NCBI RefSeq assembly: GCF_003149535.1
Contig: NZ_QGDB01000002.1
Span: forward strand, 62,001-126,000
Direction of reading: 5' to 3'
Source: Falsochrobactrum shanghaiense
GTDB taxonomy: Bacteria > Pseudomonadota > Alphaproteobacteria > Rhizobiales > Rhizobiaceae
Length of the DNA: 64,000 nucleotides
The position numbers were made by a program, and so were the translations under genes. The number at the start of each line of letters is the position of its first letter. Position 1 is the first letter of the stretch. Below, piece after piece: positions 35,104 to 44,139 of this stretch. The notes under the pieces were generated by a model. It made no database searches and was not told the origin of the DNA. It was given only the letters and a program-made list of their open reading frames with translations.

Positions 35104-35360
35104 ACAAAGATGTCACGGCTGCGTGGACGAGCCCCTCGCGGAGATCGATGCGGCCCCCCCGATCCCACACGGGCACTGGAAGACGGCGACATTTACCGGA
35201 GCGCTCAGGCTCTCCGGCATGAGCGCGCCCATGGTCCTCGACAGTGCGATGAACGGGGTGGCGTTCCAAACTTAAAGCTGTCTTGCGCGCCAAAGCTGAG
35301 CGAGCGGTCGAGGGCTTATGGAATGCGCCAACTCCTTCAAATCATGCGGATATGACCCGA
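35104..35360 (+). pseudogene. IS630-family transposase relic
   Basis: Fragments in three frames match the C-terminal half of IS630-type (DDE) transposases. TKMSRLRGRAPRGDRCGP begins at 35104; a frameshift leads to IPHGHWKTATFTGALRL, then APMVLDSAMNGVAFQ to about 35275; LKAVLRAKAERAVEGLW follows; and ECANSFKSCGYDPS ends the relic at about 35360. The segment between VAFQ and LKAVLR, which should hold the MDN and second Asp motifs, is missing. No terminal repeats were found. Identification is from remembered family motifs. Confidence 0.75.
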
Positions 35361-35449
35361 GTAAAGTGGAAATTCCCCAGCAGCAGGCCCGGCATGGCAA
35401 TCTTTCCGGTGCGGCGCGCAGATGAGGTCTTCATTTTGCATAATTAAAG

Positions 35450-35477
35450 TTGACTAAAAGAATCATGATTATATACC
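35450..35477 (+). promoter_or_regulatory. TonB-receptor promoter with IRO box
   Basis: TTGACT (35450-35455), 16 bases and TATACC (35472-35477) form a good promoter. TGACTAAAAGAATCA (35451-35465) overlaps the -35 box and spacer and fits TGA-N9-TCA, so RirA binding would block transcription. The palindrome AATCATGATT (35461-35470) is nested in it. Confidence 0.68.
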
Positions 35478-35525
35478 CCCTATTTAACTTGAGTCATTGA
35501 GTCTACTTAAACATGGGGTGAAAGC

Positions 35526-37679
35526 ATGTCGTGCCTGCAGATTGAAATTCGGAACAAAAACAGATGGGCCGGCCATTTGCTGGCCACGACGATGCTGGGC
35601 AGCGCAGTTGGGCTGATTTTGACCGGCGCGATGCCAGCGGGGGCGCAAGAACAGGCCGGGACACAGGGCGATACGCCAGCAAGGGCCGCGAATGGCGCAA
35701 AGGAAAATGTGCTTCAGCTTGATACGATCACCATCTCGCCGCTCATCGGCAATCAGGCAGTTATCGATGCCATTGGTGCGACGAGCATTGTTACCCGGCA
35801 GCAGATCGATCGCATCCAGCCAACGACTGCCGCTGATCTGTTCCGTTCTACTCCGGGGGTTCATGCTTCGCTTAACGGTGATGACCCGGCAACGTCGATC
35901 AACATTCGCGGATTGCAGCAATATGGCCGTGTTGCCGTGACACTGGATGGCGCACGACAGGATTACTGGCGGGTCGGTCACGGTTCGGGTTCGTTCTATA
36001 TCGAGCCGGAAATGCTCAAGCAGGTCACGGTCATTCGCGGGCCGGTTTCCAACGCTTATGGTTCGGGTGGGATTGGCGGTCTCGTGGCGTTTGAAACCAA
36101 GGACGCGCGCGATTTCCTGAATGATGACGAAACGTGGGCGCTCAGTGAAAAGCTGCGATATGAGAGCAATGGCAAAGGCTTTTTGACGAGCACGGTCGGT
36201 GCTTACCGGTTCAACGAAAACGTCGACGTGATCGGCAATATCAATTACCGCGACAGCGATGAATACAAGAACGGCGATGGCGATTATGTGCGCTGGACCG
36301 GTGAAAGAGCGATCAGCGGGCTTGGAAAGGTCACGCTGCGCCCGGCGGATGGGCACGAGGTGAAGATGGGCTTTTCCCGCCAGAAATATGATGACATCAT
36401 GACCGGCAGCAGCGGTTCGTCCTCTGCGAGCCTGTCACGTTACGACGCCGATACGATTGTCAGCACCTATACCGGCAGCTACACCTACAAGCCGGATGAC
36501 AATCCGCTCTGGGATCTGTCGGTCAATGCCTATTACAGCGACACCGACAATGACCAGTATCAGGTCTGGTCGAAGGCGAATATCGGCAATACCCGCTATT
36601 ACGATGTGTCCACCGCCGGTATCCGCGCCTATAACAGTTCGCGTTTCGAAACCGATGCGATGACCCATACCCTGACCTACGGCATGGATTACTACAAGTT
36701 GCGCGGCGAATCCGACACCGACAATTTCGGCAATGGCGAGCAGCAGGCTTATGGCGGTGTTCTTCAATGGCAGGGCGATTACCAGAACTGGCTCGAACTG
36801 ATCGGTGCTGTTCGCTATGACGGATATAAGCTCGACGGCTCCACGAAAGGCACGCCCGACGTTCCTTCAGAAGAGGTAAGCGTCGACGGCAATCGCGTTT
36901 CGCCGCGCCTGAGCATCGGTGTCACGCCCTTCGACGGGGTGCAATTCTATGGCCTTTATTCACAAGGCTATCGTGTGCCCCATATGCAGGACATGTTCCG
37001 GCAAAATGGCGCCCATGGGGCGACGGGCTATGAGCCTAATCTTTTCCTCGAACCGGAAGTCGCGACATCTTATGAGTTCGGGATCAATCTGCGCCAGGAC
37101 AACCTGATCGAAGCGGGAGACCAGTTGCGCACGAAGCTCAATTTCTTCTACACGGACGTCAAGGATTACATCAATACGGTGACGGTTCGGAGGGCGGGGG
37201 GCGTCAATATAACGACCTCGGAAAATGTCGGCACGGCGCGCCTGCGCGGCGTCGAGCTTGAAGGCACCTATGATAGCTGGTGGGGCTACGTCAATCTGGC
37301 CGCATCCTTCACGGATGCGGAAATGAAGGACGGCATTTACAAGGGTGAAGCGCTCAGCAACACGCCGCTGGATAATGTCAGCGCAACCTTGGGCCTCAAG
37401 GCGTTCGAAGACAAGCTGATCTATGGTGTCGAATATGCAAGCATGGGCAAGGTCACCCGCGTGATCAGCAATGGCGTCAAGGTCTATCCGCGCGTGGATC
37501 TGGTCAATGTGTTCGCCAACTGGCAGGTCACAGATAATATGAAGCTCGATTTTGGCGTCGATAACCTCTTCGACAAGTCCTATACCGACGCACAAACGGG
37601 ATGGGCGACCGCTTCGGATATTGAGCAGGGCAAGGGACGGACGTTCAAGATTGCCCTTACCGGGCGCATTGGCGGCTAA
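35526..37679 (+). CDS. TonB-dependent outer-membrane receptor (haem/siderophore)
   Basis: A 717-residue gated beta-barrel importer. A long signal region ends at PAGAQEQ; a TonB-box-like DTITISPL lies near residue 68; the plug follows (TAADLFRSTPGVHASLNGDD, SINIRGLQQYGRVAVTLDGA, EMLKQVTVIRGPVSNAYGSG). The barrel has YRVPHMQDMFR and YEPNLFLEPEVATSYEFGI, which echo the FRAP and NPNL boxes of haem receptors but are altered. It resembles the haemoglobin/transferrin-receptor family; a siderophore is also possible because a siderophore-interacting reductase follows. An IRO box lies in the promoter. Confidence 0.87.
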   Translation: MSCLQIEIRNKNRWAGHLLATTMLGSAVGLILTGAMPAGAQEQAGTQGDTPARAANGAKENVLQLDTITISPLIGNQAVIDAIGATSIVTRQQIDRIQPTTAADLFRSTPGVHASLNGDDPATSINIRGLQQYGRVAVTLDGARQDYWRVGHGSGSFYIEPEMLKQVTVIRGPVSNAYGSGGIGGLVAFETKDARDFLNDDETWALSEKLRYESNGKGFLTSTVGAYRFNENVDVIGNINYRDSDEYKNGDGDYVRWTGERAISGLGKVTLRPADGHEVKMGFSRQKYDDIMTGSSGSSSASLSRYDADTIVSTYTGSYTYKPDDNPLWDLSVNAYYSDTDNDQYQVWSKANIGNTRYYDVSTAGIRAYNSSRFETDAMTHTLTYGMDYYKLRGESDTDNFGNGEQQAYGGVLQWQGDYQNWLELIGAVRYDGYKLDGSTKGTPDVPSEEVSVDGNRVSPRLSIGVTPFDGVQFYGLYSQGYRVPHMQDMFRQNGAHGATGYEPNLFLEPEVATSYEFGINLRQDNLIEAGDQLRTKLNFFYTDVKDYINTVTVRRAGGVNITTSENVGTARLRGVELEGTYDSWWGYVNLAASFTDAEMKDGIYKGEALSNTPLDNVSATLGLKAFEDKLIYGVEYASMGKVTRVISNGVKVYPRVDLVNVFANWQVTDNMKLDFGVDNLFDKSYTDAQTGWATASDIEQGKGRTFKIALTGRIGG

Positions 37680-37731
37680 TCCAAGTCAAAGGCACCGCGC
37701 CGGTAGGCGACGCTATGCACCAACATATATC

Positions 37732-38832
37732 ATGTCGAGTTATATCATGCCTGATCAGACTTCCGATCTCCTGAGTTTTGCTCATATTCATCTGCAACGG
37801 GGTGAAACCTATCTGCCATCCATTATCGATCGCCTGAACTCCTATGATCCCCTTTACGAAAAAAGAGGGCAGAGCCACATCTTCCGCTATGCTTTCGGGC
37901 AGGCTGAAATCAGGGTGGAAGAGGATGGGTATCGGGTGGCACTTCAGGCGGCTGAAGGCGTTGGCCTGCATCGCCTCAAGGATCTCGCCGCCGTCGCGAT
38001 CAAGCTCTATACCAAGGAAGAAGCGCCCGAAATCGTCTGGCTGGGCGACCGGGCGGACGAAAAAATATTGCCGCAGTTCCGGTTGATGCGCGTCATATCT
38101 GCCGACAGGCTGACGCCACATATGCTGCGCGTGCGATTGTCGGGAGAGGATTTGCGGCGGTTTTCGATGTTTGGCGCGATGCATGTTCGGCTCCTGTTGC
38201 CAACGCCGCAGGTATCGCAGCCGGTTTGGCCTATCATGGGGGCGAACGGGCTGCCGTTCTGGCCCGATGAAATGCGCAAGCCTGCTTCGCGTGCCTATAC
38301 AGTCCGCAATCTGAATCTCGATGAGGGCTGGCTGGAAATAGATTTCTATCTGCATGAAATCGAGGGGCTTGCCTGCCAATGGGCCAAGGCGGCAAGGCCG
38401 GGCGATGCGATTGGCCTGATGGGGCCGGTCGGACGACCGCTGCGCCGCGCGCGTCGCTATATCATCGGTGCCGATGCAACCGGCCTGCCAGCGGTCGGGC
38501 GAATGCTGGAGGAATTCAGCTCCGACGTCACCGGTCGCGTGGTGCTCGCCGTCGACAGCGCCGCTGACATCCAGCCGCTGTCGCATCCGGAAGGGGTGAC
38601 GATAGACTGGATCGTCGATGCCGATGCAAGGCGCGCCGCGGATATGCTGACGAGCAGGCTCTGCGACATGCCCTGGCCGGAAGGAGAGGGTGGTTTTGGC
38701 TGGTTTGCCGGTGAGGCCGATCAGGCCCGGATCATCCGCGCATATTGGCGACAGACACTCGGTAAAAGCCGGGACGAAACGCTCGTCGCGGGGTATTGGC
38801 ACAAGAATACTGTCGGCTTTATGGCAGGATGA
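37732..38832 (+). CDS. Siderophore-interacting protein (ferric reductase, SIP family)
   Basis: Cytoplasmic FAD-containing reductase of 366 residues (365-361 if it starts at ATG 37747). An N-terminal extension of about 110 residues precedes the FAD-binding half (RLMRVISADRLTPHMLRVRL, then RKPASRAYTVRNL). The C-terminal half has AGDATGLPA-like IIGADATGLPAVGRMLEEF and ends with the conserved GYWHKNTVGF. It would release iron by reducing the ferric-siderophore inside the cell. It lies 52 bp after the TonB receptor and is probably co-transcribed and iron-repressed. Confidence 0.87.
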   Translation: MSSYIMPDQTSDLLSFAHIHLQRGETYLPSIIDRLNSYDPLYEKRGQSHIFRYAFGQAEIRVEEDGYRVALQAAEGVGLHRLKDLAAVAIKLYTKEEAPEIVWLGDRADEKILPQFRLMRVISADRLTPHMLRVRLSGEDLRRFSMFGAMHVRLLLPTPQVSQPVWPIMGANGLPFWPDEMRKPASRAYTVRNLNLDEGWLEIDFYLHEIEGLACQWAKAARPGDAIGLMGPVGRPLRRARRYIIGADATGLPAVGRMLEEFSSDVTGRVVLAVDSAADIQPLSHPEGVTIDWIVDADARRAADMLTSRLCDMPWPEGEGGFGWFAGEADQARIIRAYWRQTLGKSRDETLVAGYWHKNTVGFMAG

Positions 38833-39014
38833 TGTGGCAGGTCAGCGAGCGAGTACGGAAGCATCCTTGCAAAAGGTTTGTGAACGGATTGTGTTGATAG
38901 ATGTGCTGAACGGCAGCTCGGTGATCAGGAAATTTCTCGCCTGCGAGCGTTGACTTGTATAAATTCAATGCGGCCATCGGATATTGATTCGAATTTTACG
39001 TGGAAGAGATACAT

Positions 39015-40403
39015 ATGTCAGCCATGGACACAGTTGCCGGCGGACGGCAGGTGCCGACCGATTTGCGGCGGTCGGTTTCCAATACTATCAAGGGCTCAGC
39101 CGGTAACCTCGTCGAATGGTACGATGTTTATGTATATTCCGTCTTTGCTGCCTCGTTTGAGCATCATTTCTTCAGCGCCGAGGATGCCAACGCCGATATT
39201 TATATCTGGGCGATCTTTGCGCTGACCTTTCTGATGCGCCCGGTCGGCTCGTGGTATTTTGGCCGCTTCGCTGATCGTTACGGGCGTCGCGCGGCGTTGA
39301 CTCTTTCAGTGTCGATCATGTCGGCGTGCTCATTCATCATTGCAATCACGCCGACGCAGCTCACGATCGGCGGGTTTGCTGCCGTCATCCTGATTTTGTG
39401 CCGTCTGGTCCAGGGTTTTGCCACCGGCGGAGAATATGGCACCTCGGCTACCTATCTGACAGAAGCAGCCGTGCCCCGGCATCGCGGTTTTCTGGCATCC
39501 TTCCATTATGTGACGCTGGTGGGCGGGCATGTTCTCGCGCAGGCGCTGTTTCTGGCGCTGCTGCTGAGCACCTCCCACGAGGCCATCAGTGAATGGGGCT
39601 GGCGTTTGGCATTCCTGATCGGCGGCGTTGGGGCCATCGTCGTTTTGTGGATGCGCCGGACCATGGACGAATCCATGAGCCAGGAGGAGCTGCAATCGGT
39701 CAAGAAGGAGGGCGGGGCGGCGACCTCCGGCTCTCTGGCCGAATTGTTCACCCAATACTGGAAGGAACTGCTTGCCTGTTTCCTCGTGACCATGGGCGGA
39801 ACGGTGGCCTTCTATGCCTATTCCATCAACGGGCCGAACATCGTCAAGGCTTCATTCTCGGACAGCAGCCCGATCACCGGCTCGGTAGTTTCTCTGATTG
39901 CGCTGATCATTCTCATGGTGCTGCAACCCGTCGGCGGTTATATATCCGACCGTATCGGTCGCCGTTCCCTGCTGGTTTTCTTCGGCGTCGGCGGTGTTTT
40001 GTTTACCTGGGTCCTGTTTTTCGTGCTGCCTGGCGTAACAAACAGCTTCCTGGCTTTTGCCATTCTTACGGTGGGCTTCATCATCCTCACCGGCTATACC
40101 TCCATCAACGCGGTGGTCAAGGCGGTCATGTTCCCGACGCATATCCGCGCACTGGGCGTCGGTCTGGGTTATGCGATTGCCAATTCCTGTTTCGGCGGCA
40201 CCGCGCCAATGCTATATGCTGCCGCAAAGACCAGCGGACATATTCCACTGTTTGTTGGCTACGTCACGGTGCTTATCGCGGCATCGCTCATTGTCTATCT
40301 GTTCCTGCTCCGAAATCATGGGGCTAACTGGCTCGACGCCCCGGAGGAGATGCAGCGGCGCAGGGACAGCAAGGAACACCGCACCTTCCCGATGGGAGTG
40401 TGA
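39015..40403 (+). CDS. MFS transporter, metabolite:H+ symporter family
   Basis: Twelve-helix permease of 462 residues; GGAAGAG before ATG 39015 supports this start over GTG 39000. Family marks are GNLVEWYDVYVYSVFA, RPVGSWYFGRFADRYGRRAA, RLVQGFATGGEYGTSATYL and GYISDRIGRRSLLVF. Relatives move 2-oxoglutarate, citrate, shikimate or proline/betaine. It lies between iron-uptake loci but has no IRO box close upstream, so a link with iron (such as citrate handling) is only a guess. Confidence 0.88.
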   Translation: MSAMDTVAGGRQVPTDLRRSVSNTIKGSAGNLVEWYDVYVYSVFAASFEHHFFSAEDANADIYIWAIFALTFLMRPVGSWYFGRFADRYGRRAALTLSVSIMSACSFIIAITPTQLTIGGFAAVILILCRLVQGFATGGEYGTSATYLTEAAVPRHRGFLASFHYVTLVGGHVLAQALFLALLLSTSHEAISEWGWRLAFLIGGVGAIVVLWMRRTMDESMSQEELQSVKKEGGAATSGSLAELFTQYWKELLACFLVTMGGTVAFYAYSINGPNIVKASFSDSSPITGSVVSLIALIILMVLQPVGGYISDRIGRRSLLVFFGVGGVLFTWVLFFVLPGVTNSFLAFAILTVGFIILTGYTSINAVVKAVMFPTHIRALGVGLGYAIANSCFGGTAPMLYAAAKTSGHIPLFVGYVTVLIAASLIVYLFLLRNHGANWLDAPEEMQRRRDSKEHRTFPMGV

Positions 40404-40514
40404 ACATAAATACCGTAATGCGGATGAGGGGCTTTCGGCGCCGCGTTTAAATGCGGCACCCAAGGTTTTGATCAGGGCAGGCCAGTCAAAGCGCGCTTCG
40501 TCATCCGCATTACT

Positions 40515-40590
40515 CTGAAACGATCACGGTTCTCGGGTGAACCGATCATCGGCATTCTGAAAAAGCATCGGGCGGAGTCGATGATGGATG
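40515..40590 (+). pseudogene. IS3-family transposase OrfA relic
   Basis: The frame LKRSRFSGEPIIGILKKHRA starting at 40515 matches the N-terminus of IS3-family OrfA (usual form KRSRFTEEQIIGILKEHQAG). The homology fades after about 25 codons and the helix-turn-helix continuation is lost. No OrfB or inverted repeats were found. It lies between the MFS gene and the efe operon promoter. Confidence 0.65.
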
Positions 40591-40708
40591 TATCGACGCT
40601 TCGCGAGATGCCGGCCAAAAACGTCGGGCCCGGATCGATACCGATCACCCCTTCTATTGGCGCAGCCTCCCGTTCCTGTCTTGCGCGCAATCGGGAATTC
40701 CAATAACG

Positions 40709-40723
40709 TGATCGTAATAGTCA
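40709..40723. promoter_or_regulatory. Iron-responsive operator (RirA-type IRO box) before efeU
   Basis: TGATCGTAATAGTCA fits TGA-N9-TCA and lies 45 bp before the efeU start. A TATTAT hexamer directly follows (40724-40729) and could be the -10 element. It is the third such box upstream of an iron gene in this window. Confidence 0.65.
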
Positions 40724-40768
40724 TATTATTGCCTATTGCGACCCATATCTACAGGCTGCCAAAACAAC

Positions 40769-41599
40769 ATGCTTGCACCTTTCCTGATCATGCTGCGTGA
40801 GGGGCTGGAAGCCGCCCTCATTGTCGGCATTATTGCCAGCTATCTGCGCCAGACGGGGCGCGGGGCCTGGCTGCCAACCATCTGGGTGGGCGTGCTTCTT
40901 GCCGTTGCCCTGTCGCTCTTTACCGGCGCAGCCCTGCTGCTCGTCAGCGCCGAGTTTCCGCAAAAGGCGCAGGAAGCCTTTGAGGCGGTGGTCGGGCTTG
41001 TTGCCGTGGGCATATTGACATGGATGGTCTTCTGGATGCGCCGCGCCGCGCGCTCGATCAGATCGGGGCTGCAGGCCGATATTGAACACGCCATGACCGC
41101 ACCGGAAGGCGCGACCTGGGCGCTGCTCGGCATGGCCTTCTTCGCAGTTGCACGCGAGGGGCTGGAATCGGTGTTCTTTCTGCTGGCGATCTTCCAGCAA
41201 AGCCCCGGCCCCGCTGCGCCTTTGGCGGCGCTTGCCGGTGTTGCGGTCTCGGTCGTCCTCGGACTTCTGATCTATTGGGGCGGCGTGCGCATCGATTTGC
41301 GGCTCTTTTTCCGCTGGACCGCCATCTTCATCCTCTTCGTCGCCGCAGGGCTTCTTGCGGGCGTGCTGCGCAACCTGCATGAAGCGGGCCTGTGGAACCA
41401 CCTGCAAACCGTCGTTTTCGACCTGTCGGAAAGCCTGCCGGTGTCCGGGCTTGCAGGGACCATACTCTCCGGCCTCTTCGGCTATGACGATACGCCGACG
41501 CTGGGCGAAGTGCTGGTCTGGGGAGGTTATCTTGCCACCGCCTTGTTTTTCTTTTTGCGACGGCATCCCGTTTCCGCCCCGCAGGCCGTGAAAGGATAA
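40769..41599 (+). CDS. efeU: FTR1-family iron permease
   Basis: Inner-membrane ferric/ferrous iron permease of 276 residues. The two iron-binding REGLE motifs are present: MLREGLEAALIVG at the N-terminus and AVAREGLESVFFLLAIF in the middle, each with the conserved Arg-Glu-x-x-Glu. Seven hydrophobic segments fit the family. ATG 40769 is chosen so that the first REGLE helix begins directly. It heads efeUOB and a second EfeO-like gene, and an IRO box precedes it. Confidence 0.92.
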   Translation: MLAPFLIMLREGLEAALIVGIIASYLRQTGRGAWLPTIWVGVLLAVALSLFTGAALLLVSAEFPQKAQEAFEAVVGLVAVGILTWMVFWMRRAARSIRSGLQADIEHAMTAPEGATWALLGMAFFAVAREGLESVFFLLAIFQQSPGPAAPLAALAGVAVSVVLGLLIYWGGVRIDLRLFFRWTAIFILFVAAGLLAGVLRNLHEAGLWNHLQTVVFDLSESLPVSGLAGTILSGLFGYDDTPTLGEVLVWGGYLATALFFFLRRHPVSAPQAVKG

Positions 41600-41602
41600 T
41601 CC

Positions 41603-42784
41603 ATGCGCGATCCCGGCAAGACCTCTGCACCTTCGCGGCTGATGCCTGTCGCGGTTGCAATATCTGCACTTTTGGCAATCGCGGGCGCTGGATTGTTCTA
41701 TTATGCGACGCAGACTGCCAGCGGGCCGGAGCGCGGCAATATTCACAAGGTCGTCGTGGGTGCGAAAAGCTGCGATCCGATGGACTTTTCCCTCTCCGCC
41801 GGACGGGCAACCTTCGAGATTCACAACGCTTCCGACAGGCCGATCGAATGGGAAATCCTCGACGGCGTGATGGTGGTGGAAGAGCGTGAGAACATCGCTC
41901 CCGGCTTTCATTCGCTGCTGACCGCCAGGCTCAAGCCCGGAACCTACGAGATCACCTGCGGCCTTCTGTCGAACCCGCGCGGCAAGCTTACCGTTGCCCC
42001 TTCCGAAAGCTCTGAAGCCGAACGTGCCGCCCCGCCTGTCACGGCTTTTATCGGCCCGCTTTCGGAATTCAAGGTCTATCTCGCTCTCCAGTCTGCGGCG
42101 CTGGTAAAGGAGACAGGACGGCTTTCAGCAGCGATTGATGCTGGAAATATCGAGGAGGCGAGGGCCGCCTGGCTTGCCGCGCGTTTGCCGTACCGGCGCA
42201 TGGAGGCAGTCATGGGCCGCATCGCCGATCTGGAAAACGCCATCGATCCTCTGTCCGATTATCTGGAGAAGCGCGAGGAGGATCCGGCATTCACCGGCTT
42301 CCACCGCATTGAATACGGGCTTTGGGATAAGCACAGCGTTGCGGACCTCGCACCCGTGGCTGCACAGCTGCTCGCCGATGTTACGGCGCTCAAGGAGCGT
42401 CTGCGCGCTCTGAAGCTTGCTCCCGCAGATCTTGCCAGCATGGCTGAGCGGCAGGCTGAACGGTTGGCAACGGCCCAGATCATCACGGGTGAGGACCGCT
42501 GGTCCGGCGCGGATCTGCCCGGCATCGAGGCCAATCTTGACGGCATCGCCAAGGGCGCAGGCCTGCTCCTGCCGCTGGTCAGGGAGGCTGCGCCCGACAT
42601 TGCCCATACTTATGAGGAACGCCTTGCTGGCGCGCGCGCCGCATTGGCCGCGACTGCCGGAGAGGCTTCCGGCTATCCATCCTATGGCAATCTCGACCAG
42701 CCGGTTCGCGAGAGGCTGGCCACAGCTTTTGCCGATCTGGGCAAGGCGATTGCTGCAATAAATCCTGCAATCGGACTGGAATAG
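41603..42784 (+). CDS. efeO: EfeO, periplasmic cupredoxin plus imelysin (M75) protein
   Basis: Periplasmic partner of the EfeU permease, 393 residues. An N-terminal hydrophobic signal (VAVAISALLAIAGAGLFYYA) is followed by a cupredoxin-like domain at about 45-130 (KVVVGAKSCDPMDFSLSAGR to LKPGTYEITCGLLSNPRGKL). An M75/imelysin domain follows, with the HxxE-type site in FTGFHRIEYGLWDK. It begins 3 bp after efeU with GGATAA upstream. It is thought to oxidise or deliver iron to the permease. Confidence 0.9.
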   Translation: MRDPGKTSAPSRLMPVAVAISALLAIAGAGLFYYATQTASGPERGNIHKVVVGAKSCDPMDFSLSAGRATFEIHNASDRPIEWEILDGVMVVEERENIAPGFHSLLTARLKPGTYEITCGLLSNPRGKLTVAPSESSEAERAAPPVTAFIGPLSEFKVYLALQSAALVKETGRLSAAIDAGNIEEARAAWLAARLPYRRMEAVMGRIADLENAIDPLSDYLEKREEDPAFTGFHRIEYGLWDKHSVADLAPVAAQLLADVTALKERLRALKLAPADLASMAERQAERLATAQIITGEDRWSGADLPGIEANLDGIAKGAGLLLPLVREAAPDIAHTYEERLAGARAALAATAGEASGYPSYGNLDQPVRERLATAFADLGKAIAAINPAIGLE

Positions 42785-42788
42785 AACG

Positions 42789-44138
42789 ATGACGCGGCAA
42801 GATGATAAGGGCTCGGTGAAAGGACTGCTGACAAGCCGGCGTAAAGTGCTTGGCGCAATCGGCGCGGTCGCGGCCTGTCCCTTCATGCATTCCTCGCGCG
42901 CAGCAATGGCTGAAGCGCCCCCGCGCCATGTCACCGACGCCCCCGCCTTCAACCGGGCCTCGCCGGAAGACCGGGTGGAATTTCACGGACGCTATCAGGC
43001 GGGCATCACCACGCCCCGGCCTGCCAATGGCATGATCGCCAGCTTCGCCGTGGTTGCCACGACGCCCGGCGAGCTGGAAAACCTGTTTCGCCGCCTCACC
43101 GACCGGATCGCCTTTCTGACGACCGGCGGTCCCGTTCCTGAACTCGATTCCAAGCTGCCAGCCGCCGATTCCGGTATTGTCGGCCCTGTTGTGCATCCCG
43201 ACGCCCTGACTGTAACCGTGTCGCTCGGCGCATCGCTCTTCACCAGTCGTCCATGGCTTGCGCCTCTCAAACCAAGGCGGCTCAAGCGCATGACGCGCTT
43301 TCCCAATGATGCGCTGGATGCGAGCCTTTGCCATGGCGACCTGACGCTGCAAATTTGCGCCAATACGCAGGACACCACGATCCATGCGCTGCGCGACATC
43401 GTAAAAAACCTGCCCGACCGGCTGATCCTGCGCTGGAAACAGGAGGGCAACGTCCCCGTGGTCGTTCCCGGTCCGGACGGCACGACCCCCAGCGCGCGTA
43501 ACTTCCTTGGTTTTCGCGACGGTTCGGCCAATCCTGATGGTGGCGACGAGGCGTTGATGGAGCGGCTGGTCTGGATTGGACCCGACCGCGGCGAGCCGGA
43601 CTGGGCGCTTGGCGGCAGCTATCAGGTGGTCCGCATCATACGCAATTTCGTGGAACGCTGGGACCGGACACCACTGGGCGAACAGGAGAAGATCATGGGC
43701 CGCGTGCGCGCGAACGGCGCACCGCTCGATCATCGCGACGCCGGTGAATTCGACGTGCCGGATTACAGGCAGGATTCCGATGGCAGCGCGACCCCTTTGG
43801 ATGCCCATATCCGGCTGGCCAATCCGCGTCGGCCCGAAACGGAGAAGAACATCATCCTGCGCCGGCCATTCAATTATTCGAATGGCGTCACGAAATCCGG
43901 CCAGCTTGATCAGGGCCTGCTGTTCATCTGTTATCAGGCCGATCTGGACAAGGGTTTCATCGCAGTACAGCGCCGTCTCGATGGCGAACCGCTCGAGGAA
44001 TACATCAAGCCTGTCGGTGGGGGGTATTTCTTCACCCTGCCCGGCGTGCGGGATGCCTCGGATTACCTCGGCAGCACACTTCTCGCCGCAGCGCGGGCGC
44101 TTGCTTCCGATCAAACCCAAACCAAGCAGGGAGACTGA
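42789..44138 (+). CDS. efeB: EfeB, Dyp-type haem peroxidase (deferrochelatase)
   Basis: Tat-exported haem peroxidase of 449 residues. The twin-arginine motif is SRRKVLGAIGAVAACP. The Dyp signature GFRDGSANP (distal Asp and Gly) and the region with the proximal His (DAHIRLANPR) are present, as is ILRRPFNYSNG. It needs haem and works with EfeU and EfeO in iron uptake, possibly by oxidising ferrous iron or removing iron from haem. It starts 4 bp after efeO. Confidence 0.92.
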   Translation: MTRQDDKGSVKGLLTSRRKVLGAIGAVAACPFMHSSRAAMAEAPPRHVTDAPAFNRASPEDRVEFHGRYQAGITTPRPANGMIASFAVVATTPGELENLFRRLTDRIAFLTTGGPVPELDSKLPAADSGIVGPVVHPDALTVTVSLGASLFTSRPWLAPLKPRRLKRMTRFPNDALDASLCHGDLTLQICANTQDTTIHALRDIVKNLPDRLILRWKQEGNVPVVVPGPDGTTPSARNFLGFRDGSANPDGGDEALMERLVWIGPDRGEPDWALGGSYQVVRIIRNFVERWDRTPLGEQEKIMGRVRANGAPLDHRDAGEFDVPDYRQDSDGSATPLDAHIRLANPRRPETEKNIILRRPFNYSNGVTKSGQLDQGLLFICYQADLDKGFIAVQRRLDGEPLEEYIKPVGGGYFFTLPGVRDASDYLGSTLLAAARALASDQTQTKQGD

Positions 44139-44139
44139 C

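Noticed and set aside
37552-37731. In-frame upstream extension of the siderophore-interacting protein
   Set aside because: It overlaps the end of the TonB receptor gene and reads as low-complexity Arg/Ser sequence; ATG 37732 or 37747 is more likely.
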